This document shows positions 49,972 through 61,264 of a stretch of DNA of 64,000 nucleotides, in pieces (within the stretch, counting starts at the first letter, position 1; every line of letters begins with the position of its first letter). The notes under the pieces were generated by a model. The model worked only from the letters and a program-made list of their open reading frames with translations, had not been told where the DNA came from and made no database searches. The stretch spans positions 5,541,001 to 5,605,000 of the forward strand of contig JAYKKT010000088.1 of the NCBI GenBank assembly GCA_036023115.1, given 5' to 3'. The translations under genes and the position numbers were made by a program. Source of the stretch: Brasenia schreberi (lineage: Eukaryota > Streptophyta > Magnoliopsida > Nymphaeales > Cabombaceae).

Positions 49972-50434
49972 GAGTATAGAAATTTGTATGAACTAACCAA
50001 ATAGTAAACAAAGTCATACGTACATAATAAATTGATACCTAATAATAGACTTAGATCTCTATTATGCTTTATCACCATTTTTGCATGATTCAACCTCTTG
50101 TTTTCGTTTCTTGTACCTTCTTGTTACTTGACCACAGCTCATTTCATCTTTGCCAGGTAGGGGATGTGACATCAATTACAAGACTGCCTTCAAGGAAAGG
50201 TTGATTTGCATCAAAGTAGAACTTAAAATACTTTCTCTTAACTTCATTTTGATAAGTGTTTAAAACTATTTGGAGGGTCTTATTATTTGCAAGTAATTAA
50301 ACTACATTTTCACGCTCAACCTCTTATATCACCTTATCAAATTCTTACTTTAGAACCTCATCAATATCATGCTCTTCTTACATGTCTAGTGATCTCAAAA
50401 ACATAAATCCTTTAAGATAATAAACGAAGAAGTT
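49972..50434. other. Intergenic, no gene recognised
   Basis: The - strand near 50100-50160 reads EMSCGQVTRRYKKRKQEVESC, possibly part of an exon, without supporting borders. Confidence 0.25.
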
Positions 50435-50898
50435 CAATAAAACAGTATTATGTGTATCGTTCCGTATCGTATGATACAAGGCCTATCATAATGATAGGCT
50501 ACATTATATCATAAGATACAGTGTATCGGTTTTTGTCTAAAGGAGGCCGTATCACATGATACATGCCTATATCAATACGGGTGATATACCCTTTAACCCT
50601 TTAAGTTATGCCCTCCCTTTGAACAGAAATCCTATGTTTTTGCAGGTATATGGTTTCAGTTTGAGTGCCCTACCACTTCATCGGCGACTTTCAGTTAGAA
50701 AGAAGCATCTCCGACAATAACACCACTACGATGGTGACAGCAACAACAATCAGGCGGTTTCTCTGTGGTATAGGATTTTCTCTATTTTTTATGTTTATTT
50801 CTATCTACTTTGTTATTTGTTATTTTCTTTTTTGAATGACAATATATAAAGTCAGTGAATATCTTTTCGATAAAGTTTTGACAATCTATGAAGTGGGA

Positions 50899-51269
50899 TG
50901 TTAGAAAATGGACCCGAGTGGCCTGACCCTGACCAGGGTTAGGGCCACTAGCCATTGGGGGCACAGGTCCCCAACGGCTAGTTGAGTAGCCATTGGGGCC
51001 TGGCTGGCAACCATCCCCCCTTCTGTTCTCTTGCCCTCTTCTCCTCTCTTCCTCCTTATCTTCTCTTCTTATCCTCATGTACTCTATAAATACACCTCTC
51101 TTGTAAATACTTTTTCAAGCTTTTTGTGGCTAAAAAATTTTTTTAAATATATTATGCCTTTGTTGCATACGCTTTATTATAGCCTTTTTTTAAGGCTTTT
51201 TGTGAATGATATTTCAAGGTGATATTGATCAACCTTCCACTGCTACATTGAAGCATCATCTTCATTACA
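50899..51269 (+). mobile_element. 371-bp solo LTR inside the hAT copy
   Basis: Starts TGTTAGAAAATGG, ends TTCATTACA, flanked by a perfect 5-bp TSD TGGGA (50894-50898 and 51270-51274). TATAAATA at 51085-51092. The hAT sequence continues on both sides. Such LTRs arise by recombination between the two LTRs of a full element. It is not obviously the same family as either copia element here. Confidence 0.85.
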
Positions 51270-51554
51270 TGGGAGGCACTCTTTAAGTGTTTTAGTGGTT
51301 TGTGAAGTAGAGATGGGAGATTTATGAAATGTATGACAATTTATGAAGTGCTTTTAATTTTAAATTTATTAAAATTTAAAAAGGTAAATTAAGATGGTAA
51401 GAAATGTTTTCTATCTTATAACCTAACATGTTAGTGAGGTAGTTCAATTTAAGAAACCAGATTGAAAATAAAATGTAATTTTTTTAGGAAGTGTTTTCTA
51501 TATGATGACCTAACATGTTAGTGGCGTACTTCAATTTAAGAAACCAAATTGAAA

Positions 51555-53245
51555 ATAAAATGTAATTTTTGTGAGAAAGTCATTAGCAATGGAGTTTCCC
51601 GATTGAAACATCATCTAACAAAGTTAGAAGAATGCTAGAAGCCATTAAGTAACAATGTTATGATTGAGAAGAGATAAGAAAAAGAAGATACAAGTCTGTT
51701 TAAGGTAGAAGATACTGGACTTGGTGGTGGTGGTGGTGATGATAGCATCCCTTCTAATGGTAGAAAGGTGGTTGGTAGTAGTACAATCAAGGGAGGGAAA
51801 GAGGGTCTCGGAGATGAATGTCATAGAAAAGGAAGGGATAGAGAAAGATCTTCTCATTTTGGTATTCAATCGTTTTTTCCTACTCTTAATATACATAGTG
51901 CTCAACTTGAAATTCATGTTGCTATGGTTTCAGAGCAATTGCATGAGCAAGCAAACCTCATAATAGAGAGATGGTTATATGATGCATGTATTTTATTTAA
52001 TATGATAAATTCTTTTTATTTTCAAGCAATGACAAATATCATTGGTAACATTGGTCCAAGAACCTTCTTGTAATAAGTTGAGAGCGAAATTATTGGATAA
52101 GAGTATTGTTCGATTTTGAGTCCTGGAAGGAGACATGATACTATCACGAAAGGACTTTATTAAACTTCCTTGTCTATTATCGTAAAGGACTTTTTTGAGA
52201 TCGCTTGACATGTGAGAATTCCAAAGCAAGAATTTGATCAAGTGATATTGGAGGTTGGGTGCAAAAATATAGTCCACTCAATTACAAATAATTCAATTAA
52301 CTATAAATTAGGTGCAAAAGGGTTAACTGGGAGTTATGTTAATTTTTATTGGACACCATGTGCAACCCATTGTATAGATCTTATTCTTGAGGATATTAGA
52401 GAGACGATGAGGTAAAGGCAACAATTGAGTGTTGTCATGATATCACCAAATTTATTTATAAGCATGTATTTGTACTATGTATGATCAAGAGATATGGTGA
52501 TGATGCAAAATCCGTTATATTGTACCTACTCAACTAATTTTTTGTGAGTACATAGCATTGTTAAACATAAAAAAGCTTTGAGGAAAATGTTTATCTTAGA
52601 TGAATGGTAGCAATTTGCAGATTTACCTCAAAATAGGAGAAACAAAAAAACTTAATTAGATTTTTGAGACGGTCTTCGAGAGTACATTTTGGAACTCTTG
52701 TATTAAGTTATTAAATATCACAAGGTCTTTGGTAAAAGTTTTGAGATTGACTGACAGTAAGAAAAAAACATCTATGAGCTATCTTTACGAAGCCATGAAT
52801 AAAACTACAGAAGCTATCATAAGCAATTTTAATGAAAAAAAGAGTGACTATATGCCCATATGAAAGATTATTGATACTAGATGGAATAAACAATTGCATC
52901 AACCTATTAATGAAGCAATTTACTACCTAAATCTAACATTTAAGTATTTTGCAGCATTTAGAAGAAATAGTGAGCTTAATAGAGGTATCATTGATTCCAT
53001 AGGCAAATTGGTCTCAAATGAGAGTAGAGGAGATGCTATACGTTAGAAGATAGAGATCTACAATAATTCTCTACACATTATGAGCTTGCCTATCGTCATT
53101 TGCAACCGTACAAATATGCATCGAAGTAAACATATGAATCATTTATCTTAATATTTACGTTTGGTGAAGTAGGTTTGAAAGTGATTGCCCAAACTTAGAA
53201 AGATTTTGCAATAAGGGTTTTAAACCAAACCTATAGAACAACCGG
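51555..53245 (+). pseudogene. hAT transposase pseudogene, second copy
   Basis: Same domain order as the copy at 10.7 kb: BED finger remnant, glycine-rich linker, HFGIQSFFPTLNIHSAQLEIH, ERWLYDACILFNMINSFYF, then WTPCATHCIDLILEDIRETM near 52350-52409, and the start of the dimerisation region near 53200. Many stops and frameshifts. Open longer than the first copy in its N-terminal third. Confidence 0.8.
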
Positions 53246-54985
53246 CCGTACAAGAAATTGGAGAACTACTACCACCACTTTTCACTTGCAACATCTTCAA
53301 TAACCCTCTTTCTCCTTGTTGGTGGTCGAGAACTACTCCTATCAACCTTTATCCTGCCATCAAAAGAAATATCATCACCCAATCCAACAACATCATCCTC
53401 TTCTTTAAACATCTCTAAATCATCATTATGTTGTCTCCTCTCAAGTATGCCCTAAATTATTTGTAGACATTCGTATTTAATGGCTTCTTGCAATTTCCTA
53501 ACTCTGTCCCGTGCAAGGAGCAACTTCTTTTCTAGCCCCTAATACGTAATGTTTCAATCGTAAAATTTCACCACTAACTACCTTCTCACAAAATAAACAT
53601 TTTATCTTCAATTAGTTTCCCTGCAACATCTTAAATAACTCAGCAACTTATTTATAATGGTGATGGATGAGTTAACAAAACATATTCAAGATGAAGTACA
53701 TTGGTGTATGTATTAGTGGAGGAATCTAAGGAAAAAGTTAATAGAAAATTGGAACTATGGAGAGAAACATTAGAAAGCAAAGGCCTCTGACTTAGTAGAA
53801 CAAAGACAAAATATATGAAATGTAAGTTTGATCATTTGGTTACTTCAAAGGACATAGAAATTAAAATTGGCACACATTGCATTCCCCAAAAGGAAAGTTT
53901 TAAATACCTAGGGTCAATTTTTCAGAGTGATGGAAGAATTGATAGAGATGTTACACATAGAATTAATGCTGGTTGGTTAAAATGGAGAGGAGCATCAGGT
54001 ATCCTTTGTGATAAGAAGATACCATTAAAATTAAAAGGTAAATATTATAGAGCAGCAATTAGGCCTGCCATGTTTTATGGTTCTGAGTGTTAGGCAGTTA
54101 ATCATCAACATATACAAAAGATGTCTGTGACAGAAATGAAGATGTTGAGATGGATGAGTGGTCATACAAGAAAAGACTGTATACATAATGAGGTTATTAG
54201 AAACAAATTAGAAGTTGCACCAATAGAGGATAAAATGAGAGAACATCGTTTAAGATGGTTTGGACATATAGAAAGAAGATCAAAAGAAAAACCTGTAAGA
54301 AGGTTAGAAAAACTAAATTTGAAAAGTATTAAAAGAGGTAGAGGACGACCACAAAAGTGTTGGAAAGAAACAATAAAGCATGATCTAGCTTATTGGGAGT
54401 TAACTGCTAACATGGCACATGATAGGGATATGTGGAAACAAAGAATCCATGTAGCCGACCCCGTCTAGTATGGGAAAAGGCTTAGTTGTTGTTGTTATTG
54501 TTGTATCTTCAATTAGTTTCCCTCAATTGGTGTACCCCACTACCATGCCGGATCATCAGACCGAGATTGGGAGTCCCTAACACCCCTTCCTGCCATCTCA
54601 ATTGAACACTTCAATCTAATAAAAAACCTGAAAATAAAAGTACTTCATAAATCCTCATTCTTCACTTAACACTCAAATAGAGTGTCTCCCACTTCACAAA
54701 TACAATAAAAATCATATACACGTACTTCATAACTTCATATATTGTCATTCCAAAAAGAAAAACACAAAAAAACAATAAATACAAAGAAACAATTCCGAAA
54801 AAATAAAAACTATACCACAACACGGGTTGAGAGCCTTGCAAGGACGTCATAGAACACCTTTAGAGTCTTGAACATCTTGGGAGCTTTCAACAGACTCCAA
54901 CAAACGCCAAAAACCCGCAAAAATGTGGGTTTCTGTTTGGCTAAAGGTCCCTAACCGTACGATTCAGTGTGATACAGATAACATT
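53246..54985 (-). mobile_element. hAT 5'-half fragment in opposite orientation, split by an RTE
   Basis: On the - strand it matches the first hAT from its leader (AAACCCACATTTTTGCGGG near 54920) through the BED finger (LFCEKVVSGEILRLKHY, about 53545-53600) to the RRKRVIEDVASE stretch near 53270-53300. It ends about 45 bp short of an expected TIR. The junction with the + copy at about 53246-53256 makes an inverted pair. Confidence 0.8.
53623..54503 (+). mobile_element. 5'-truncated RTE copy inserted in the hAT fragment
   Basis: It carries the RT C-terminal half and tail (GTT/ATT repeats) and matches 32640-33521 of the full RTE. TSD of 20 bp, perfect (53603-53622 and 54504-54523). Two open blocks, 53815-54093 and 54121-54468, are separated by a TGG-to-TAG type stop. 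The first 24 bp after the TSD are not RTE sequence. Confidence 0.92.
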
Positions 54986-56333
54986 GGGTGTGAGAGACAA
55001 AGGGAGAGATTGTTGTTGCTTTCCAAAGTTAGAGATAATGATGGAGAGCATGGAGCCATCGCTATAGAAAGGCAGAGAGGTGTGAAATAGAGAGAGGGTA
55101 AGGCTAAGGTATAGGGAGGTCTCCAATTGATCAATTGGTAAGGGTATGTATTTTCGGACGGTTGAGAACAGTCAAAACTATATATTAAAAACTCTCAAAA
55201 ATGTTTATAACATTTCCAACCGTTATACAAATGGATTTGAGGCTCAAGACTACCAAAAAATTAATACAACATTTCTAACGGTTTTAACACCCTCAGAATT
55301 AGGAGTACGACCATCGGAAAAATATGGAATGATGGATCCCGACAATTGTTTTCCTAATTCCGATGGTTAGACCATCAAAATTATTTTCTAATATATTCCT
55401 GCGATTTCAACTACCAGAATTGTACCGTTATTAATTGCAAAAAGTCAAACTTGTACTAGTCTAAAACTAAAATTGTAACTAGCAATGAAAGAAAAATATA
55501 ATAAAGATGAAAAAGTCAAATAGTCAATGAATCTCACAAATTTAGCTCTTTTAGAGCTATAAGTCTCCTACAGGCTGTTCTATGGGCATGAGATTTTCCA
55601 ACTCTGTGCCTTCTTTCTGATATTTGACAATGTCTACAACAAGGTTAAAATCAATTTTCACACGTGAAATTATTTAGCCACAATAAAATATCTTCCATCC
55701 TGCAGTCAGTTTATTCTCGGTGCTCAGTCTGGCTCAGTCTCTCTTCTTTGTTCTATGTTTCACATAAATCTCGCTACAAGCTCTTTTTTATTCAAATAAT
55801 ATGAATCTGCTTTACTGACAGTGCGTTCGGATCTGTATCAATGTTGCACTGAATTATGTCCGGGTTCTGCATTCAGCTTCTTAGTAGAGGTCATCTCTCA
55901 TAAACACGGGATTCGGTGAATAATTGATGTGAAAACCTTCTTAACCATTCTTTCATTCAAAATCTGTGGGAAGTAGACAAAGATGTCAAATCAAATGAAA
56001 CACAATGATCGGGTTGATCCTGAAATTGGTCTGAGAATATTTTGCATCTTGGTAACTATACTAGCGGTTGTGAATGATATCAATATTTGTAGAAATTAAC
56101 TAGCTGGCAAGAAAGGACTTTATGGCTTTCCAGAAACAATACGATACATACAAACAATAAATGCCAGGAAGTGAATCCATTGCATCTGCAGCACGAGGAT
56201 GCATCGAAATATCAAGGAGTACTTTGGAAGGACATCAAACAGACAGGAGCCATAAGAAGGCGAGTTAAGCATTAGATTATAAAACTAAACAGAGATAATC
56301 ATAGAAAAAATAGGAAGGGCAGAGAATAAGTAC
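54986..56333. other. Intergenic, no gene recognised
   Basis: Around 55150-55380 the words AACCGTTATAC, AACGGTTTTAAC and CCATCGGAAAAATATGG suggest subterminal repeats of an unidentified DNA transposon, but no ends were found. The rest is featureless. Confidence 0.35.
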
Positions 56334-56504
56334 CCCCGTATATTTGCAATCTTCACCAGGCACCATTTGAACTCTCTGCACTTCATTTGCAAGATAATAA
56401 AACTTGAACTCAAAGAGACTATGCTCCTTCGATGATAACGCCAAAGATTTCATTGGCTTGTCCTCTACAAACTTGCTCTTCGCTATGCTTCCCCCCTCAA
56501 CCAT
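56334..56504 (-). CDS. Candidate first coding exon of an unidentified gene
   Basis: 57 codons open from an ATG at 56504, ending at a GTACTT donor. The product starts MVEGGSIAKSKFVEDKPMKS and continues LALSSKEHSLFEFKFYYLAN, then EVQRVQMVPGEDCKYTG: soluble, charged, with balanced composition. A telobox (CTAGGGTTT on the - strand) lies about 340 bp upstream, as in promoters of plant housekeeping genes. A short upstream reading frame (MGWAVLLEEAENKRMMH) starts near 56797. Following exons should be at lower coordinates, but none was identified. Could be a real gene start or an isolated fragment. Confidence 0.4.
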
Positions 56505-56845
56505 CTCCCTCGCCGGAGACGGCTCACGTATTCAACCGAGCCATTAAAAGCTCACTCCTTTGCACACACGCATACAGAGTGGCGATGTCTGGAGCCGGGA
56601 CGTTCTCAATGGTTCCCTTCTATCGATCTCCTTGAGTGACTCGGAGCAAGAACGGATGGCTCCTCATGTATTATAGCAAGAAATAGGCCATGAAGAAGAC
56701 GCCCTGAACGGCGAAGACGAGCAGTATCACTTGTGCTTGGCGAGGTGCATCATCCGCTTGTTTTCTGCCTCTTCCAGCAACACCGCCCAACCCATTCTTC
56801 AAAAAGAGATTGTGCGAAAGAAAAGGGAAAAGCCGCAGAGCATGG

Positions 56846-56854
56846 AAACCCTAG
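56846..56854 (-). promoter_or_regulatory. Telobox (CTAGGGTTT) upstream of the candidate exon
   Basis: AAACCCTAG on the + strand. The motif is common near transcription starts of plant translation-related and housekeeping genes. Position and orientation fit the - strand candidate at 56334-56504. Confidence 0.4.
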
Positions 56855-56859
56855 ATGTT

Positions 56860-57312
56860 TCTCACGTTTTGTAGGTTTTACAAATAACACTTGTAAGTTT
56901 TTGAAAGAACGCAAATTACTGCCAGCTTCACTTGTCCTCATTTTCAGGTCATTTTCGGGTTGGTTTCGTGAATACACGAACCTCACCTGAATTAGGTGAG
57001 AACTTGACACGAAGACCGATTATTTGGGTCATGATCGTGTCAGGTTCCCATGTCGGGTCAAAAACTGCAACCTCTTTGTTATGTGTATCTGTCGTGGAAT
57101 GCCCTTACCCTAATCTAGGAAAGCCTTTAGATTTATTCACTCTTTGTTCATCATCTTCTTACCAACCATAGCTTACTTTTGAGCAAACACCATCCCTCCG
57201 AGGCACCTGTTTTTAAGCTATCGTCGGCTGCCCACACACGTGACAGTTTTAGCTATGACACAGTAACAAACATAAACACAAACTAAATTGAATTGCACAA
57301 AAGAATCAGGTC
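56860..57312. other. Intergenic, no gene recognised
   Basis: No motif-bearing frame. Contains GGGTCATGATCGTGTCAGG-like words found in many plant intergenic repeats. Confidence 0.4.
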
Positions 57313-58540
57313 CTCATTTAGAATTTTTTGTCCTCATCTTTGATGCATCTAACATAATTATGATCTTTAGTTTTCTTATCCTAAAAATATCTCTTTCATC
57401 CTCTTTTGAGTTGAGTTTTTTATATAAATCCTCTCAAATTTTAGTTTTTGCTTCACTAACGGCCTTTTTCGCTTTCTTCTTTGCTTTCTTATAAGCCTCT
57501 AAAGTTTCATTAGTTTTCTTAGCATAATATAATTTGTAACATGCCCTCTTTGTCTTGATTTTATTTTGCACTACTTCACTCCACCACAAAGCTTTTTTTT
57601 TGTTGGTACATCTCTCTTAGATACACCTAACACATTTTTCGCCACTTTTCTAATATTTATAGTCATATTGTTTCACATATTACAAAGTGTACCAACATAA
57701 TTTCAAACATCTCCTTAAAGGACTTTCTGTTTAAATATATCTTCTTTCTCGCTTTTAAGATTCCACCATTTAGTCTGAATAGCTCAATGCACTCTTTTCT
57801 TCTTTGTCCATTTTTTTATTTGTAAATCCATAACTAAAAGTCGATGTTTAGTGGTTAAGCTTTCTCTTAGAATTACCTAAAAATCTTTACAATACGCTCT
57901 ATCTTTTTTCTACAAATAAAGTAATTAATTTGTGTTTGTGATAAGCTACTTTTATAAGTAATTAAATGTTAATCTCATTTTTTGAAGGTTGTATTGGCTA
58001 TAAAGAGATCAAATGCCGTAGCAAAATTTAAAATCTCTCTACCTTTCTCATTTATATCCCCAAAATCAAAGTTTTCATAAATACCTTGATATCCTAATGC
58101 CTCTTTAACGACATGTCCATTTAAGTCTCCTCCTAAACAAATCATCTCCCTTTGTGGAATCCTTTGAATCACCTTATCTAACTCTTCTCCAAAAGTTGTC
58201 TTTATACTATCTTCTAGTCCTACTTAGGGTGTGTAAGCATAAACTATATTCAAAACCTCTACTCCTAACACTAATTTCAATGTTATGATTCGGTCACCAT
58301 ATCGTTGTATGTCTACTACACTATCCTTTAAATCTTTATTTATGATAATACCAACTCCGTTTCAAGTCTTTTCCTTACCTTAGTACCATAATTGAAAACC
58401 TATATCCTCAATCTCCTTTACCTTTTCTCCAACCCACTTTGTCTCTTGTAAACATAAAATATGAATCTTTCTCTGAATTATAATATCTACCACCACCATC
58501 AGCTTATCGGATAATGTTTCGATATTCCAAGAACCAATAT
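57313..58540 (-). pseudogene. RTE fragment (endonuclease region)
   Basis: Reverse complement of RTE from about 31885 back to about 30630. Open remnants on the - strand: REMICLGGDLNGHVVKEALG near 58110-58150 and GSWNIETLSDKL near 58500. No tail and no TSD, so both ends are probably deletion or recombination products. Confidence 0.85.
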
Positions 58541-59035
58541 ATCTTCTTTCTCGCTTTTGAGGTTCCACCATTTAATCTGAATAGCTCGATGCACTCTTTT
58601 CTCCTTTGTCCATTTTTTTATTTGTAAATTCATAACTAAAAGTCGATGTTGGGTGGTTAAGCTTTCTCCTTGAATTACCTTACAATCATTATAACACGCT
58701 CTATCTTTTTTTCTACAAATAAAGTAATCAATTTGTGTTTGTGATAAGCCACTCTTATAAGTAATTAAATGTTAATCTTGTTTTTTGAAAATTGTATTAA
58801 CTATAAAGAGATCAAATGCCATAGCAAAATTTAAAATCTCACTACCTTCCTCATTTATATCTCTAAAACCAAAGTTTTCATGAATATCTTGATATCATAA
58901 TGCCTCTTTACCGACATGTCCATTTAAGTCTCCTCCTAAACAAATCATCTCCCTTTGTTCAATCATTTAAATCACCTTATCTAACTCCTCCCAAAAAGTT
59001 GCCTTTATACTATCTTTTAGTCCTACTTGGGGAAG
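58541..59035 (-). pseudogene. Second RTE fragment, overlapping the same part of the element
   Basis: Directly after the first fragment the sequence restarts at RTE position about 31450 (TATCTTCTTTCTCGCTTTTG) and runs back to about 30940 (TCCTACTTGGGG). The piece 57760-58230 is therefore present twice in diverged form. Confidence 0.85.
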
Positions 59036-59059
59036 CTAAAGAACACTCATATTTGAGTT

Positions 59060-61259
59060 ATATGAACGTGAAGTTCATAGATCTATCAAACGGTGATAGA
59101 CCAATTTTTTTGCAAACACGATCAACAATAGATCATGTGGTATGCGATCTCGCACCCAATTAAAGAAATTTCTATCGACAAACATTAAGGCTATTTCGTC
59201 ATTCAATTCTGCTAGGACTCTGCTATCAATCTAGAGAGAGTGATAGCCGATCCATTGTTGATTTTGAAGTTGAGAGCGTGATAAACAAGATCACTAATGA
59301 AAGGACAAAAATCTATGATGATTTCAAGTTTCATCATCCGCAATTCAGCAAGACAAGTACCTTCATCTCGTTGAATTGCCCAAACACTTGCCTTCGAGAT
59401 GCACCATGGATCACTCCATCAAGTTCGAGCTTGAGGCGAAGCCTCCTAGTACAGATACTTACCGAATAAAACCACCAGAGTTGGTAAAGCTTCAAAGATA
59501 ACTCGGAGAGCTTCTCGACACAAGTATGATCCAACCATCTCGATCCCCTTACGAATCTCCCATCCTTTTTTAGAAAAATATGGATGGAATATTGCGAATG
59601 TGTATACACTAGAGGGTCTTAAACAAGGTCATGGTATGGATTAATATCCTCTTCCTCTCATTGTAGACCTATTTGATCTTCTCAGTGGTGCGCAATGGTT
59701 CAACCAAGTAGACCAAAGGTCTAGATACTGGCAAGCATGCATTGTACTAGAGATGAGGTATTTAAAACCATGATGGTCACACGATATGGTATATAAGAGT
59801 TTTTGGTTATATCCTTTGAGTTAACCAACGCATTCACAACGTTTTGCCAAGTTCTCCATGAATTTTTTGATGAGTTTGTAGTAGTACACCTTGATGGCAA
59901 TCATCTATAGTCGGTGCTTGAAGGACCACATTTGACACTTAGCTCTCATGTTTACATTATTAAAATAGCACTCTCTCTATATCAAGAAAGAGAAGTATGA
60001 GTTTTTATGGATGCATATAATTTTCTTAGGTTACATCATAGGTAGAGGCAAGGTATGCATGGACCCCCAGAAAGTGCATGTGATAGTGGGATGGGAGGCA
60101 CTCCATGGAGTGACCAAGCTACATAGTTGTCTTTGCATTGCGAATTATTACCAAAAATTCATAAAGCATTTTTTGAAGATAGTTGCTTCTCTCACTAAGC
60201 TCTTGAAAAAGCACACACCTTGGTCTTAGAGATCAGAGTGTGTAGAGGTATTTGAGAACCTCAAGAGAGTCATGAGTAGCGAATTGGTGCTACACCTTCC
60301 CAATTTCACTCTTCTATTTGAGATACATATGGATGCGAGTGACTAAGCCTTGGGAGAAATCCTAGTGCAAGAAGGATATCCAGTAGCCTTCAAAAGTTGG
60401 AAGCTCGAAGAAGCTGAGTCATGGTACCCGATGCACAAGAGAGAGAGGTGCATTGTCTAAAACTTTGGAGAGTTTTTCTAGGATCTCATTTTTATAGTAG
60501 TCATGGACAATGTGGCCAATACTTTTCTCAAAACCCAAAATAAACTTACTCCAAGACAAGTTGTAGGGTTGTTTCAACCTTTGATGATTCCATATCAACC
60601 TTGGAGAGTGTTGTCAATAGACTTCATCTCAAGACTTCCATGAGTGGATGGTTTCGAGATGATGCTTGTCATAGTCAATTACTTCTCGAAGTATGTTGTT
60701 TTGTGCCTACACTATGGGAGTGTAACAACCTAGAGATTGCACACTTGTTCCTTCGGTATGTGTTAAAGTCTTTTGGAGTCCTTAAGGAGATTATGAGTGA
60801 TTGAGATATGTGTTTGACTAGCAGATTTTGGACTAAGCTCTTTCGACTAATGGGGACATGGTTATTGTTTTCTTCAAGCCATCACTCCTAAACATATAGT
60901 TAGACCGAGAATCTAAATTCGATGTATGAGGAGTACTTGCGTCATATGTTACTATGAGATACAAGAATTGGGTATTGTTGTTGGAGACCATGCAATTTAG
61001 TTATAATGCACACTAAAATTCTTCCACCTGCATGAGTCCTTATGTATTTTGGGTTGTGAGTGACCCGGGGGTCTCGCATGGATGCATGTAGGTTGAGTCC
61101 CTATTTAAGATGAGTCAAATCATGTTGGATCCATTAAAGAGTCTTGGATCTAGTCTAGTTAGTGTAGGAGTTCATTATGGAGCATGTTTGGATCTGCTCC
61201 ACACTAGGATCCATGTACCGGTTCCATAGTATAAGGAACTCATGGGAACCTAGATGAGG
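59060..61259 (+). pseudogene. Ty3/gypsy retrotransposon relic (RT, RNase H, integrase)
   Basis: The reading changes frame many times. RT start: DLEPGSKPPSTDTYRIKPPE-like words near 59415-59480, LLDTSMIQPSRSPYESPIL near 59511-59567. RT end: IIGRGKVCMDPQKVHVI and FCIANYYQKFIKHF-like words at 60029-60180, the typical post-RT gypsy region. RNase H and linker near 60300-60470. Integrase: PYQPWRVLSIDFISRLP and VIVNYFSKYVV near 60590-60700, then YNAH...MSPY near 61005-61040. Domain order RT-RNase H-integrase is that of gypsy. Many stops; gag absent. Confidence 0.8.
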
Positions 61260-61264
61260 GTTAG

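Larger units (their letters stand above)
50443..53245 (+). mobile_element. hAT transposon copy, 3' end missing
   Basis: Starts CAGTATT (compare CAGTGTT of the hAT at 10265), followed by GTATCG/GATAC subterminal repeats to about 50590. A BED-finger remnant (CEKVISNGVSRLKHHLTKL, about 51563-51621) and a 101-codon open block at 51768-52073 match the first hAT. The similarity stops at about 53245 inside the dimerisation region, where an oppositely oriented hAT piece begins. A solo LTR sits inside at 50899-51269. Confidence 0.85.
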
